Shown here piece after piece: positions 36,928-51,900 of a stretch of 64,000 bases of DNA; positions within the stretch are counted from its first letter, which is position 1, and each line of letters starts with the position of its first letter. Under the pieces are notes generated by a model that had not been told where the DNA came from, ran no database searches, and saw only the letters and a list, made by a program, of their open reading frames with translations. The stretch is from Bugulina stolonifera (Eukaryota > Bryozoa > Gymnolaemata > Cheilostomatida > Bugulidae), in NCBI GenBank assembly GCA_935421135.1, contig OW285193.1, positions 18,400,099-18,464,098 of the forward strand, in the 5' to 3' direction. The translations under genes and the position numbers were made by a program.

Positions 36928-39900
36928 GTACCTTTCATCCCGGCAGCGAATCCTCTCCAGTTAGCAAACACCATCAGTGGAAGTCCTTCTCTGTTGAAGT
37001 CTTTGATAGCCTGAGAGGTCTTGTAGGAGGAATCAGGGAACCAAACTTGACCTGAAAAGTCATGGTAACTTGGAATCACAGGCTACTTATACTTCATAGG
37101 GAGAGCACAACTCCCATAAATGCACACACATGTACACCATGCAAATATTATAAATGTCTCCAATACTCTCTCTACAGTACAAGCAAGTTGAACATACCTG
37201 CTTGTTGCACGAGTTTAGCCTCAGAGTCAAGATTAGCGGGGTCTGCAGGTACCGAGAGAGATACTGTGCGCGTCTCAACAGCAATAACACCGACAGGTAT
37301 GCCTCCCAGTCTAGCCCTACCACATCTCACTGTCTGTGCCCAGGCAGCCATTACCTCATCAAACGAGCCCTGTGCAGAATAACAACAATAATAAAATAAT
37401 GTATTATCCAATCAGCAGTAACGTGCTCTCTGTATCATCCAATCAGCAGTGACGTGCTCTCTGTATCATCCAATCAGCAGTAGTTGTGTATTGTGGGTTT
37501 AGTATTAACCAATCAACTACATCGTATGCTATATCTCAAAAGATCAATAATGATCTTCGATATTAATACAGAAACCCTATTAGACTATACTTAGTAAACA
37601 CTAAATATCGAAAAGCTCTACAATAATATGTAACTCTAAGTACATCAGATATAGAAGTTGTCTACCCTGTTACCTTGTCGAAGAACCCGGATTGCCACCC
37701 ATCGTCTGTATCTCTACCAGCCAGCATGTGTAGAGGGTCATATGGTGTCTTAGTGGGAACAAAGTCTATAGTTCTGTCTACTGGATCTGAAGCTATAGTG
37801 ATCGGCAGAGGTGACTGTGTTGTCTACAATGAGAAACACAAATGACATTGACAGCTATACCAATAGAACTGGAATTGTCTGCTCTTACTTAATATTTCAG
37901 TATGAGTATAATAATATGGTGTATAGTGGAATACCTTTGGAATGTAGGAGAGCCACTTGATGATGGTGGAGACACCTTCAAGGTCGTTAGCTACTGCCTG
38001 ATGGGATACGCCATTGTTGTACATGATCTGAGTACCTCCTAGCTGACTGTTACTGCTGTACACCTCTCTACCTAGCACCTACCAACGCCATCGTAACATG
38101 TGCATTATTAATTACATGTTTATTGGATTTGTTCCAGTTTTTTATAATGTTTGTCAAACAGCTAGTAGCTGCATTTGTAGCGATTATGTGAAACCAACCA
38201 ACCATAGACTAACTCCTACCTTATTCAGAGCCCCAGCTCCTGTGAGTATAATATGGGAGCTCTCGTGTTGGATGGTTCGCTGACCCAGCCTTACCAAGTA
38301 GGCTCCGATACCAATAGCTCTGCATGTAACCAGGTTAATAGTTGGTATCTCATTGTAGGCCTGTGATGATTCACCTGCTATAGTACCTGAACCCCTCAGG
38401 TTCTCTACACCAAGCCCATCTGAGGCACCTGTATATACACACATGCACAGTATTATATCTATTCCGTGTAAAGTGATGTCACTACACATATAGAGCAGTG
38501 TACGATGCAGTTCCAGAAAATGACGTGGCCAGTTCTAAATGAGCATACATACCCAGTATAAGCATATACTTACAGTATATAATACAATCATGTACTCCCA
38601 CACTTACTCTATAGGTACACATACTCTCACACTTACACTGTAGGTACACTGCATACTTACCAATGATGTCTGTAATCTTATATCGGGACTCCCCCTCATC
38701 CTCTATAAGCTGAGCCCTCACAGATCCCGACACCTTAATAAAGTGGTCTGGTGTCAAGTACAAGTATTTGAACCCCTTGTCTGGGTCGGAGTTGTCATTC
38801 CATGCTACTTTGAAGAGTGGTTTGATTTCATCAGCCAGTCCTAAACAAGAGAGATTATAGTATATCAAACACAAAGTATACTATAGTATAGCAAACGCAA
38901 AGTATACTATAGTATAGCAAACGCAAAGTATACTATAGTATAGCAAACGCAAAGTATACTATAGTATAGCAAACGCAAAGTATACTATAGTATAGCAAAC
39001 GCAAAGTATACTATAGTATAGCAAACGCAAAGTATACTATAGTATAGCAAACGCAAAGTATACTATAGTATAGCAAACGCAAAGTATACTATAGTATAGC
39101 AAACGCAAAGTATACTATAGTATAGCAAACGCAAAGTATACTATAGTATAGCAAACGCAAAGTATACTATAGTATAGCAAACGCAAAGTATACTATAGTA
39201 TAGCAAACACAAAGTATACTATAGTATAGCAAACACAAAGTATACTATAGTATAGCAAACACAAAGTATACTATAGTATAGCAAACACAAAGTATACTAT
39301 AGTATAGCAATCACAAAGTATACTATGGTATAGCAAACACAAAGTATACTATAGTATAGCAAACACAAAGTATACTATAGTATATCAAACACAAAGTATA
39401 CTATAGTATATCAAACACAAAGTATACTATAGTATAGCAAACACAAAGTATACTATAATATATCAAACACAAATTATACTATAGTATATCAAACAAAGTA
39501 TACTATAGCATATCAAACGCAAAGTATACTATAGTGTAGTGTAGTGTCATACTGTAGTTAGCACAAGCGTGAGTTTAGACATAATATACTATATACAATA
39601 TACAATATAGTTACATGTATGTAGTATACATTTGCTGTGTTGAGATTTCCAACATGGCGTGACTACCAAATTTCCTCACATGGATTTTACTGCTAGTAAT
39701 ATAACATGGCACTAGCCTGTGCCCAACTCACCAATACGAGCACCACTGTTAGCAGATATGTAAATACGAGGAAGGCCGTGCTCTCTGGCATATTCTGAAG
39801 CTTTAAGGAAGAGCAAGTCTTCATCAGGTCCAAATGAGCCAATCTTGAATGTTATATCATTAGCGATGATGATGATGTCACGACCTTCAGGGTATTCAGG

Positions 39901-42900
39901 AGTTTTCAAGGTCATCTTCCAGGCAACCATACCAATCTAGTAAAACAGAACATGGGATGTTACATGACTATAACTATGATAGCAAGTTAATAATATACTA
40001 TTAGTAGAATGAGACTAGGGCTGATAGCTGTGCAGCCATAGTTCAGGAACACAGACACAGCTACTCACTCACCAGTCAGCCAATAGAATACAGGGAGACA
40101 TACTTCCCCTTACCAGTCAGCCAATAGAATACAAGAAGACATACTACACATTACCAGTCAGCCAATAGAATACAAGGAGACATACTACTCCTTACCAGAT
40201 TCTCTCCAGGCAGTCTAATCCTCTGCACCAACTCTTTCTTGTCTGCATCCAGTACTAGTTCTATACTCTCTACTATCTCGGCTGGGTTTATGTCTTTACC
40301 TACAGTTACACAGCGCACAGTTACACAGTTACTCAGTTACACAGTAATCTACACATACGTATGTGTGCTGGTTGTATGCAAGCATATTATAGTAGTAGTT
40401 AGTGGTACCTTTGCCAGAGGCTAGCCAATGGGAGTAGAGAGCCTGTCTGAACACCTCCGGGAAGTCATACACATACGTCGTGTTGTTCTGGTTCTGAGCA
40501 ATGAACCTTTTCTGTTGAAGGTGGTCCTATCATACATACAGCATAGTTTAATGTAGCACATGATATAGTTCACTGTCGGTTTACTAACTGGTAGCTGTTA
40601 GTGCAAAAGTGTATAGAGTTTTTGTACAAAATTTGAAATTTCACGCAGTGCTCCAGGATTTTCATTATATTGCATGATGTATTTATTGACGGCTCAGATT
40701 TCATCAGCTTGGATGCACTATATGATGTGGGAGACCAGAAACACCTTATCTTGTTTACACATTGCGAAGACACCACAATACATGCAACATACCCACTGCG
40801 CCAACTACTAAACAGTGGACTATAGTGACAGTTGTCTCACCTTGGTCATGTATGTATAGTGAGAGTTGTCTCACCTTGGTCATGTATGTATAGTGAAAGT
40901 TGTCTCACCTTGGTCATGTATGGAGTACTAATGAGCAATCCATTGAGAGGTCCTGACTTATTGCCAAAAGCCTTGAACTTGACCTGTGAGCTGGCAGGGT
41001 CAGTGTCCTCCCTGTACATGCTGATGTCCAGGTAGTAGCCATTCTCATTAGACAGGAACATCCTGATGGGAATCTTCTCTCCGTTTTGCTGGAACCTGCA
41101 ACACGAGCCTCTCTACTAATCTACTACTTACTGCCATATTATTAAACATGGCCCCATTAACACAATACAATTATAGTCCAGAAGTATCTGAGAAAATTGC
41201 TTGGCTAAAAGATCGAAATTTTGCAGTTTTTGGCTTAAAACATCACAAATTTGATTTCAAAATATACGCCAACCTTCTAATTCTCAACTAAAATTCATTT
41301 TACATACAGGCGGTTTTTCAAGGTCAACAGAGGGTGAGCCTACTAACCTGATATTCATCTTCAGCTCAGCCTGTAGAATCCTTGACTTCCAGAGTCTGGC
41401 ACCGTAGCGCACTACCATCTCTCTCACAGCACTCACTAGCATACCGGGGTTCATGGGGTCTGTGATCGTCAGGGTTGACGTAAAGTTAAGGAAGACGTGG
41501 TTACAGTCTGTCCTTGAGCTCTGCAAGGTCAAGGACTTTATGAATAACAAGTTACGACAAAGTTGACTACATACTGAGGAAAGCTGGATTGATATCGGTA
41601 GCACACGTTCATACATGCATAATGTTTTCTAGTAGAATATACTGTAATATGTAATTATAACAATAATAGAATTATAAAAGATGGATTATATTACATTCTG
41701 TTCTTCATGCAATGTGTACAAAACTCATTTCCCGCTGTAAATTAATAAGTTGTCTACACCTGCTAACACACTAACTCAAGCGAAGACAATTCTAACATAA
41801 GATTGGCAAAGCTAAAGTTATAATATACAATGTACATGTATATACAATTTAGGAGATGAGCAGAGTAGTATTGTTATAGTTCAACTCACAAGGGGGTGGG
41901 AGAAGCTCACTTCCATGGCATCCATTGCTTCTAGTAGAGTTCTCTCAGCCTCATTCTTTATATAGTCGTAGGATGCCTCCTACAATATAACATACCATGT
42001 GTTTGTGTGAATGTAAATACTACATGTATGTTTGCTCCTACATAACATACCATGTGTTTGTGTGAATATAAATACTACATGTATGTTCGCTTGTACATAA
42101 CATACCAGGTGTTTGTGTGAATGTAAATACCTATGTACTACATGTATGTTCGCTCGTACATAACATACCAGGTGTTTGTGTAAACTCAGTATGATACTAC
42201 CTATTCACGTCTAACTACTAACACGCCTAGTTGAAGCCCATACCTTGGTAACAAGATCATGGTGGCGGATTATAGCCCTGACAAAGAATCTGTAGTCTGT
42301 AGACTCTTGAGTACGGGACACCTGCTTGGCCTTCCCTAGATATATGTGCATCCTGTGGTTATCTATTGGTATAGCTTCGAGGTCAAAGTTCCTCATTCTG
42401 TTGATCTCCAACTGGAAGGCCAGAGCAGGCTCTAGATGTCTGTAGATACGATCTTCAGCGTACTGAATAAAGGAAATACTATAACTGGTATATAATAATG
42501 ATATATGATACAGTAGGCACATACACTCAAGTATACCTTACCACTTACAGCTATCCACACACCCACACACACAATATAATTACATCAAGTATGCAACTCT
42601 GTAGACAGACAGACAGACGGACAAATGGACAAGCAGAAGGGCACTTACCCCTTTACGGTGTCTGTAGGTGAAGTATTTAGGCCACAGTTTAGAATACAGT
42701 ACAGCAAATGTGATCCTTCTTATGCCCTTGGCCTTCATATCAGCTGACTGTAACACAATACATACATACGTACAAACGTTGTACCCCGCAATATATCCAT
42801 ATAATATTTATGTTTATATTTATGTTTATAGCAACTATATTAATGCATACTCTATGAGCACTCCAGGTCACACAATAGCAACCTGATGTTAATTTAGTTG

Positions 42901-45900
42901 TTTTAGGCTATAGGCTGTCTAATATAACTTCCTACTTCTAGTAATTGTTTCCTAATACATACAGTACAATGTATTTAGGCTCACAGGCTACAGTACATGG
43001 GAGACAATTCCTATATCTACAATAAACTTAGAATAAACCACAAAATATCATGTTGTACCTTTTCCTGGCAGAACGTGTGGAACTTATTGCTGAGCTCTTC
43101 GTCTGTGTTTGCTGTTTTATCAGCCTTGACTGCAACCATGAGGATGTGTATTGGCTCCTCCTCGGCCGATACATGATGCTCCTTGGGTGACGTCGACATG
43201 CTTGCCTTGTCAGGATAGTCAGGCGTAGGGAAGACAAACCTTCTCAGTAGTACCTCAAAGTGACTACAACATAAACACAATTGATTTATCGATTTGGTAC
43301 AAAATATCAAACCCAGAATTCCATAAGCTGAGAGTTTAAATCTGAATACCAATTTCCATAACCATGGGGATAGATTGTAAATGTAGGTATAACTTTTTAC
43401 AAGGATAGAGATTAGTACAGACAACAGTCCAGTGGACAGTGGGCAGTGAACTGGGTATGGTACATGGGTGACCACATATCACATGGAAGTGTATGATTCC
43501 ATGTTTGGTACTAACTTCACAGATGAGAGTACCAAGGACTATGCTAAATGACCGACTTGCACATATGGGCATATACACAAGATGTATTTACCTGGTGAAT
43601 TCATCAAAGCTTCTGAAGCTGGCCATCACCCCCATTCTCTGGCAGGGGGGCAGGTCAGTGTCTGCGTACGTATTCAGTCCGTCATGGTCACTGACACTGC
43701 TGATGCGAGACATGGATGACCTTCTATGTCTGCAAGGTCAAGTATCATTACAGTCAACAACCACTTTGGTATAGTCAAAATACCACACTGCACAGCAAGT
43801 CAGATAAGACACAACAAGATTTGTTTCAATTCATAGAATTTGTGTAGTTTATAAACTGTGAACGGTGAGATTCAACACAGTACTACAATAAAAATTATGC
43901 ATGTACAAGGAAACTGTTTCATAATTAAATTGTAAACACTGAACTTGCAAAATTTGTAATAATCATACACAACATGCAAAGGCTCAAGAACAAGAATCGC
44001 TATCAAGTTATGATTACCCAATTCTGTGAATGCAAATCAAATAGTATGATACAAGTACATATTATGATCAAACATTGCAGTGACATAAGCACCCTATTCA
44101 ACAGCTAGTATAACAATATTGACAGAGCAGATTCATCTGTGCCATTTTATGCCAGCAAAGAATTACAATATTATTCAATTCAGGTTTAGCACTGGATAAT
44201 AACTAACTCTGTACCCTCAAGGTAGAAAGTGTCTGCGTAGTAAAATTTTGTTTAATTGACTTGAGAAGAAAATTTTGATTTTGGGATTGTCTTTCAATGG
44301 TCATTATAATTGCTACATTTATTAAGACAACCGCCCCAACTACTTCTGTAACAGCCCATTCCTCACAGACACTTTCTACCAAAGTACTAGAATAACAGAC
44401 TAATTTGAATTAGCGATAAGTTAGCAGAGATTGTTGAAGAGCGAGGGGATAACTACTGCTACTCAGTGATATAAATACTATGAGGAAATATAGATTCTAA
44501 ACAGGTGTGTGACTAACTACTTCAGTTTGTGTTACATTTACTACAACCAGGACTGCAATTCAAAATTTTTTTTAAAGTAGAGTCCAAGTCAATTGATATC
44601 TCTGTAGAGTAGAGCGAGTGTTAGCCATCAAGAAGAAGCAATACTGTACATTGACTAATTTCGTGGTAGTTTTTATATAATTAGATGTACTATTATCAGC
44701 ACTTGGTACCTATGATAGACAAAATGCATTGTGGCGAACGATTGCTAGGTACGAGTAGGCTAACACATGCTAGAGTAAACCCAAGCCTTAGATAGTAAGA
44801 GAGAAGCCAACTTATAATCTTAAGCAAAGCGTGTACAAGGGTGAGACTTACTTGAGCAGCGGCCTGTAAAAGTTTATATAGAGCAGAGAGTTAGCAGTTG
44901 TTTGTAATACTCCTAGACTAAGTACCTAACCGTATAAAGGTGGGCAGAAGGGGTGGCGGTGACGTGTACCATTTTTAGAGCACTATTAACAGCTGTTGTG
45001 CTGCTGGTCATTGGAATAGTCAGCAATGCCACGAGGATAATGCTGGTATTGCAGTCCTGAAGTCAAAGTCAAGGAATATGAAAAGAATCGTAATGCCGGA
45101 GAATTGGAATATATAGATACCAATAACACACGACAGCTGCTAATAGTCTATTGCGAGGTATCAAGCTTGTGTGGGGTCTGCAGCATGCAGTAAAGCCTGT
45201 AAGCATTACGCCAATACGATACGGATACGTGAACCCCTGCCCCAAATTCACCTCACGATGTCTAAGGATTTGCCACTCAAATTTCTTGATTTTATCCGCC
45301 TAATAGAGGAAAACAGATAAAAACAGCAATAGTTATCATCATCACCCATCTTAGCAAAAACTTGAATTATATCACAGGAAAATATTTTAATAATGCCAAT
45401 CTTAGATTGCGATAACAACTAGTTGAAAGCAAGAAGGTTAAGATATCACCCACCATAACCAACAAAGCATCTAACTCCAGTCTAGTTTGGTGTGCCTAAT
45501 CTATTGTTTAGTCATACATGTACAGTATATAACCGAGTTATATCAGTTTATTATGTCTACCTAATATCACAACCTGACATGCCGTACACCCCTACAACGA
45601 CCCCCGCTACGACATCATGCATTATCACACATATATCCGAGTACATATCTATGCAGTCAGCACTATTACTAACAATCAATTCTCTAACCCAACAGCACAT
45701 CCAAAGCTCTTAGAACTTGGAATAATCACATGGAATACTCTGACTCAGCCAATAGCAGTAAGTACCCATGCTACCAAAACTTCATTAGTGCCTTCAGTTT
45801 CACAACAGTGAGAAGGACGTAGAATTCCTTCAACGGATTATAGTCCAAGTTCTAAGAGCTCAAGAAGGTACAGGAAGAATAATGAAGCAAAGCAGAAGGA

Positions 45901-48900
45901 TCTCCGGCTTACCTGTTACAGAGAGAGTTCTTAGACCTAAACAAATTATTGCCATGTTACAACACTGAGGGGCGTACACAGCACAACACCACAAAATCTC
46001 AAAACACAAAGCTAACAACTAAAACTATTTCTAATAAACTAAGCTACAATATTGGTAAAACGTAAAATATATTATTGACAATAGCAGTGAAAACTTACAT
46101 ATAGCTTGTGAAAAAAGAACATACACTCTTGTTAAGCTTTGTGTTTAATAATTGAAACTTGTCTATTCCAACGTACATATATTTTACTTTCAACCAATAA
46201 GCAAACAGTTGACAGATTTTAAAACTAGAAATTGAGATTTCTATAAAAAAGTTAGAATGGAGTGCAGATCTGTGATCACTGCAAAGCAACACAATGTGAG
46301 TATTGATTGATAAACACACAGATTGTAAATAGTGGCGAATAGTTGGTGCCAGACACGTGCATGGATGTGTCACATGTGTATGAGGGTACAGACTAAAGCT
46401 CACCTGTTTGGATGGGATGTGGGCAGGAGGAACTGAAACTCCACAAGACAGAGATTGTCTGGTAGCTGAACGTGTTGGAGGCAGTTTAGATCGTATGCAA
46501 TGTAGCCTCTACGTACATATACCTACAATAATCATATACACATGTAGGTATATACAATATACATATACCTACAGTAATCATATACACATGTACGTACAGT
46601 GTACAGATACCTACAGTAATCATATATATATTCACATTATATTTTATGTATATACATGTACAATAGTAGTAAAATGAATTAAATAAACAAATATCATCAA
46701 TTTCATCTATTCTTATAATATATATATATGTATCTAGGTATCTATGTATGGATAGGAATCGAGGGTAAGTCAAACAATTACAAAAGTATTACAGATCATC
46801 TCCCGTGGTTCATTACTTTACACTGAGATGCACATCTTAATACAAAGAGTGCCTACGCCAACCAACTGACTATTAGATTAAACAGTAATAGTCATTTACC
46901 TCTAGAGCTGCCATCCTCACAATCTCATTGTGGTGGTAGAAGAACTCTGGCAGAACGTCAAACATGGCTGTTTCAGACGTAATTAAATTCTGTAAAACAT
47001 ACAACAGTATAACAGCATAGCACAATCGACTATACCTTGGACTACACCTTTGACATTACTGTGTACACTTATAAAGGGACTTTAGAGGCTGTTCATAGCA
47101 CAGACATTACCTCCAGATTCTCAGGACAGAACTCCTGGCCGTAGGTATCAATGGCTGAGAGGAAGATGCTTTCCACCTGGTTATATCTCCTGTCATATGG
47201 TGGCTGCTGGATACTCATTAGCACCTGTCTAGCACGTAGTGCCACCTACAAGCACAGAGTAACGCATGTCATACCACACATACAATGTACATTATTCATG
47301 CATGTAAACTTTACTACAACACCTAAACTTGAGTTGAGGGTTCTAAATCCAGAATGGAAGCAAGATACATAAATGAACATATCTTGTAAGATATATACTT
47401 GTATATAGTTGAACATACCTTGCTGTTCTCACTCTGACTCAGTGCAGCTATCTTATCCAGGACTGTTTGAAGGTCAGGGTCAACTTTTCCCGTTTCCCCA
47501 GCACAGAACTGATTCTACAAAAAATAGCCACTGCTATTATTATTTCAAAGAGAGATAAATTTATAAACAAGACTAAAAAGTAAGTCGATGTAAGCGATGA
47601 AACTATGGGCTACGTTAACCTAGTTTCACCATTTCTAGAGAAGGAATGCTGAGAATTTTGATCTATTATTGTAAGGTTACATAAAATATGGCGTTAAGAA
47701 TGACTAGTTGTTAATAAAAGCTCGAGTCAGTCAGTGTATTTCATACTACTGCCATAAAAGAATATAAATACAGCATATATAGTATTAACTAATGACTTAC
47801 GATGATCATAATGACTACTTGGTTCTTCCTCTGTACTTGAGAGTGTGAGAAGATCATGGAGACGACATCGCCGACGTCAGTCACGTCGCGACGTAACGCC
47901 TCGACACACTTCTGAAAATGACCCTGTTGGAACTTCTGCTCTACATTAAGGTATTGTGTCAGTAGCTCACCTACTATATATTTGGTGAAACCACGAACAC
48001 CATTCCTGTACCTGTAAATTCAACACAACCATCAGTTTATGTCAACCCATGTTAGAGTAATATTATACAATTTAAAACCTATTCTCAAAAGAACTCTTAG
48101 ACATTAGATAGACAATAATATTGGTGACCACTTTTAATTGATTTCAAGTTTCAATACAATTTTAAGTTAGGAAATGAAGAACACTTGCCAATATTATGTA
48201 AAGCTATTCTACATATTATTATGTACTAAAGGGGTATGGAGATGGAAGGTAGTTAGAGATGTGATGGAGCTACAACATCTATAAACCTAGGCTTATAGCA
48301 GACATTACAGCAAATGGATCAGAAGTGATAATTTTCTACTTGTGAATTTGAGGAATAGCGGAGGCGTACCTTGTGATCAATTCAACGATACCCTGCGAAG
48401 TGAGATAAAAGTTATCTTTGTCCGCTCGCCGTGTAAGGGTTGCGGCATGTCCGTCTATGACATTGGCTATCTGCTGGCCGGGGAACTTGGCTAGAATACT
48501 AGTGATATTACTAGCGTACTGAGACATGAGTTGTCTTATCCTGCTCTCTACTTGGGTGGGCAGTCTTCCAGCCACCATTGCCATCACATCCTACACAAGA
48601 AGGGGATATAGAGATAGCAGGTACACAGGCTATTGCAATACATGCCATAAAATAAATAATTGCGATATGTAGCTAAATACTTCTCTATTGCAAAAACAAA
48701 CTTTGAGAAGCATGTCGACAGATTTAAAGTATAATTTGTAATTACATGGTATTTTATTGTAATAGTTCTCTTGAATTTTGTACTATTTCATAATAATATG
48801 ACCATGACAGGCTATAGAGTTACGTGGACTACCAACCTGTAGCTCTAGCAATGGTAATGATGGATCCTTCAAACATTTCAGCACTGTAGCCATAGATTCC

Positions 48901-51900
48901 TCCAGTCTGTGCTCATAATAAGGGGACGGTAGTGCATACCCGTTGAGGAAATCATGTAGTATCTGTTTAGCATTAGAAAACTTTTGGTGTAGCTTATCTC
49001 CAGCGACAGGAGGAGTGTTGCATTCTGGGAAGACAGTCTCTGACTTCTTAGACTGAAAGATAGAAATGGAATTCAATTTAACGAGGCTGGAAATCCCATC
49101 TTTGACATTGGTGAGACAGGATTACACTAGTGATACATACATGTACATTGCTATAATACCGTATTACACTAGTAATACATACACGTACATTGTTATAATA
49201 TAGTATTACACTAGTAATACATACATGTACATTGTTACAATACCGTATTACACTAGTAATACATACACATACATTGCCATAATACAGTATTACACTAGTA
49301 ATACATACACGTACATTGCCATAATACAGTATTACACTAGTAATACATACACGTACATTGTTATAATACAGTGTTACACTAGTAATACATACACGTACAT
49401 TGTCATAATACAGTGTTACACTAGTAATAAATGTACTTACCTTCTGAACTTTACCAGCATCATCCAACTCAAGTCGGGCGATGAGACTTCCTGTAGCCAG
49501 CACCGCACCAGCCCGCTTCACATAGTGGATACTGAAATATAAGGTGTGGGACCATTTATATTGTGGACAACCATAAACCATAAATTCAACCTTTGATGTG
49601 TTTGAGGTCTATACTATATATCAGGGATGCCCAAACTTTTTGGTGGAAAGGGACAAATTCTAAAAGCGCATCAGAGCAAGGGACACTTAGCTTTTGTTGC
49701 TGCACATATTATATTGCGATTATTAAATGGGCAATTTTATCACTATACAAAATGAGCTATTTTATAACACACGTATTTATTGATTTTGTTTTAACCAAAG
49801 TATAACAGCAATATTCATCTACTCTTGAAGTGCTCAAAAACAGAATAAAAGTACATGTAGAAATAGACTAGCAAATTTCGTGCCGTTATTGGCCGTAAAA
49901 TGACGGTAGAGCGCCAGGACGTCACAAAATTGAGCGCAAAATGCCCTGTTCGCCAAACATTAAGCGCGTTTAACATGTTATGTTTAGCTCTCGACTTCTG
50001 ATTGGGCAGAAAAATATTTACCTGTTCCATTCTACAATTTCGTCTGTAAACAAAAATTCCAAATTGAATCCCTGTTGCAATATGATGTTCACGTAGGAGA
50101 CATGACAATTATATACAAGTATAACAATAATTGCCTCCCTTGGCACACATGCTTAGACTTTATGGAGGAAACATCGCCAGTGTGTTGTTCATCGGAAAGA
50201 AAGTTGTGACGCTGGCAAAACGTGGTGGAACGCAGCGAAAATATTCGCTAGTCTGAAATTATATAAAAACTGTAATGAATATTCTATGCATGGTACATGA
50301 TTCACTTGTGAACACAATTGTTATTGGGTGACACGGAATTGTCCTTTCTCCTGTATCATCCTCAAAGCCTGTCTTTTTTAGTAGCTGCCTGGTGTGTTTG
50401 TCAGCCAGTCTTGTCTGATTTTTGCTTTTAACATAGCTCAGGCAACTGAACAAACTCTCACACAACAATGTGCTACCAAAGAGTGTCATCAGTTTGACAG
50501 CAATTTTAGATAAGTTGGGGTAGCTGCACTTTCAACTTAACTCTGTCTTCAGCTCTTGGCACTGTGATTAGGTCAATCAGGCCACCAATTTATTGTAGGT
50601 TTTAAATCGTTGACAGAAATGTACATTTGTATCACCTATAAATATTTTGTGATTTTCAAATGTGGGGATTTTTCAACAGCGTAATGTACTTTCGAGTGTA
50701 ATTCGAGCAGTGCAATTGCTTTCACTGCTCAGACACAAAAAACATGTTGCATGTAAAATTTCAAAAGTGACAAAGGGACACCAAAATCCATGCAAAGGGA
50801 CACTGTGTCCCTTAGGGACACATTTGGGCATCCCTGCTATATATTGTACATATCCTTGCAATATGCATTACATTTTTAACATATAATATATCACCCCAGG
50901 AAAAGATTAAATAATGTTTACAACTTTAAATCTGTCCTTTCAAAAAATTCTAGAGTTGTTTCCCCTTGCATAACGACAACAGCACTATTTATTATATAAT
51001 CATTCAACTCAGCACTTGAATTATTTTTTACTTTTAGGAGATTAGGTAAAATATGTACAACATGCATGTATATGCTACATAAAGGTATAATTGTACACAG
51101 CAGACTGTTCTATTAGTCAGTAGTACATGACAGAATTACAAGTTAGAGAGTAAAGAGTAGGGGAGATAACTCACGTTCCACTCTCAGTAACTCTCAGTTC
51201 CATGACCATCTTCATCACTTCTATCTCTGCATAAGTGCTACCTGCGTCTACATGCGACCCGTCATCCACCGTGTAGTTTACCAGTTTACCTGCAGTAGGC
51301 GTACTACAACACAACGCTATACACGTCATAACCCACATAAGTTTGATGAGGAAGGATAAACCCAGCTGCTAAGAGGGTCTTATGTGTATATTGCTGATTT
51401 ATGAAAATTAGTTGTCTGGAAAGATTCCTTTCCAGGAACAATCTATCAACTTTCTGATCAACAGTTTTCTCAGCGAAAAACCTTTCCAGAATAAATTATT
51501 ACTGGCACTCATTTCGGAAAATTGACTTGATTAAGAGGTAAAATTCTACGAATTATTCATCCATTCAATGCAGGCATACTGTCACTCCACAATTATAGTA
51601 AACGCACATGTAGGCAGTTATTCTTATTGGTTCATTCATTCATTAAAAATAATAACAACAAACTGTAAAGAAAAGCAATAAATCAGCTCCAAGACCCATT
51701 TAATCAGCTGGTTATCCCCACATTCAATAGAAATTTATAACACCCAGCAAATCCGTGATAGTATAGTGGTAAGTATCCCCGCCTGTCACGCGGGAGACCG
51801 GGGTTCGATTCCCCGTCACGGAGAGCTTCTTTTTTTCCTTTATTCATAATAAATGCGTATTGTACAGTTTACAAATTACTTTGTGCAGAATGTTACGGTT

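Larger units (their letters stand above)
34551..41095 (-). other. ACC exons 30-45: carboxyltransferase domain
   Basis: Residues about 1482-2303. Transfers the carboxyl group from carboxybiotin to acetyl-CoA. Recognisable motifs include SANSGARIG (exon 33 into 34), [14 protein letters not shown] (exon 34), [12 protein letters not shown] and [18 protein letters not shown] (exon 35), [19 protein letters not shown] and [12 protein letters not shown] (exon 38), and [21 protein letters not shown] (exon 39). The frame is closed by TGA at 34553-34551. The intron after exon 43 starts with GC. Confidence 0.95.
41348..49052 (-). other. ACC exons 17-29: central non-catalytic region
   Basis: Residues about 812-1481, the scaffold that joins the carboxylase and transferase parts of eukaryotic ACC. 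Conserved stretches include [10 protein letters not shown] and [12 protein letters not shown] in exon 27 and [11 protein letters not shown] in exon 29. Exon 24 begins with [11 protein letters not shown], a basic-directed serine cluster at the place where vertebrate ACC has the Ser1200 regulatory site. The 2.67-kb intron before exon 24 contains two candidate microexons. Confidence 0.93.

Noticed and set aside
49078..49581. 167-codon minus-strand ORF
   Set aside because: Only the first part is ACC exon 16; the rest is the 42-bp minisatellite in the intron after the donor at 49440.
49815..50108. 97-codon minus-strand ORF inside the hAT element
   Set aside because: Lies downstream of the transposase C-terminus and shows no recognisable domain; likely chance.
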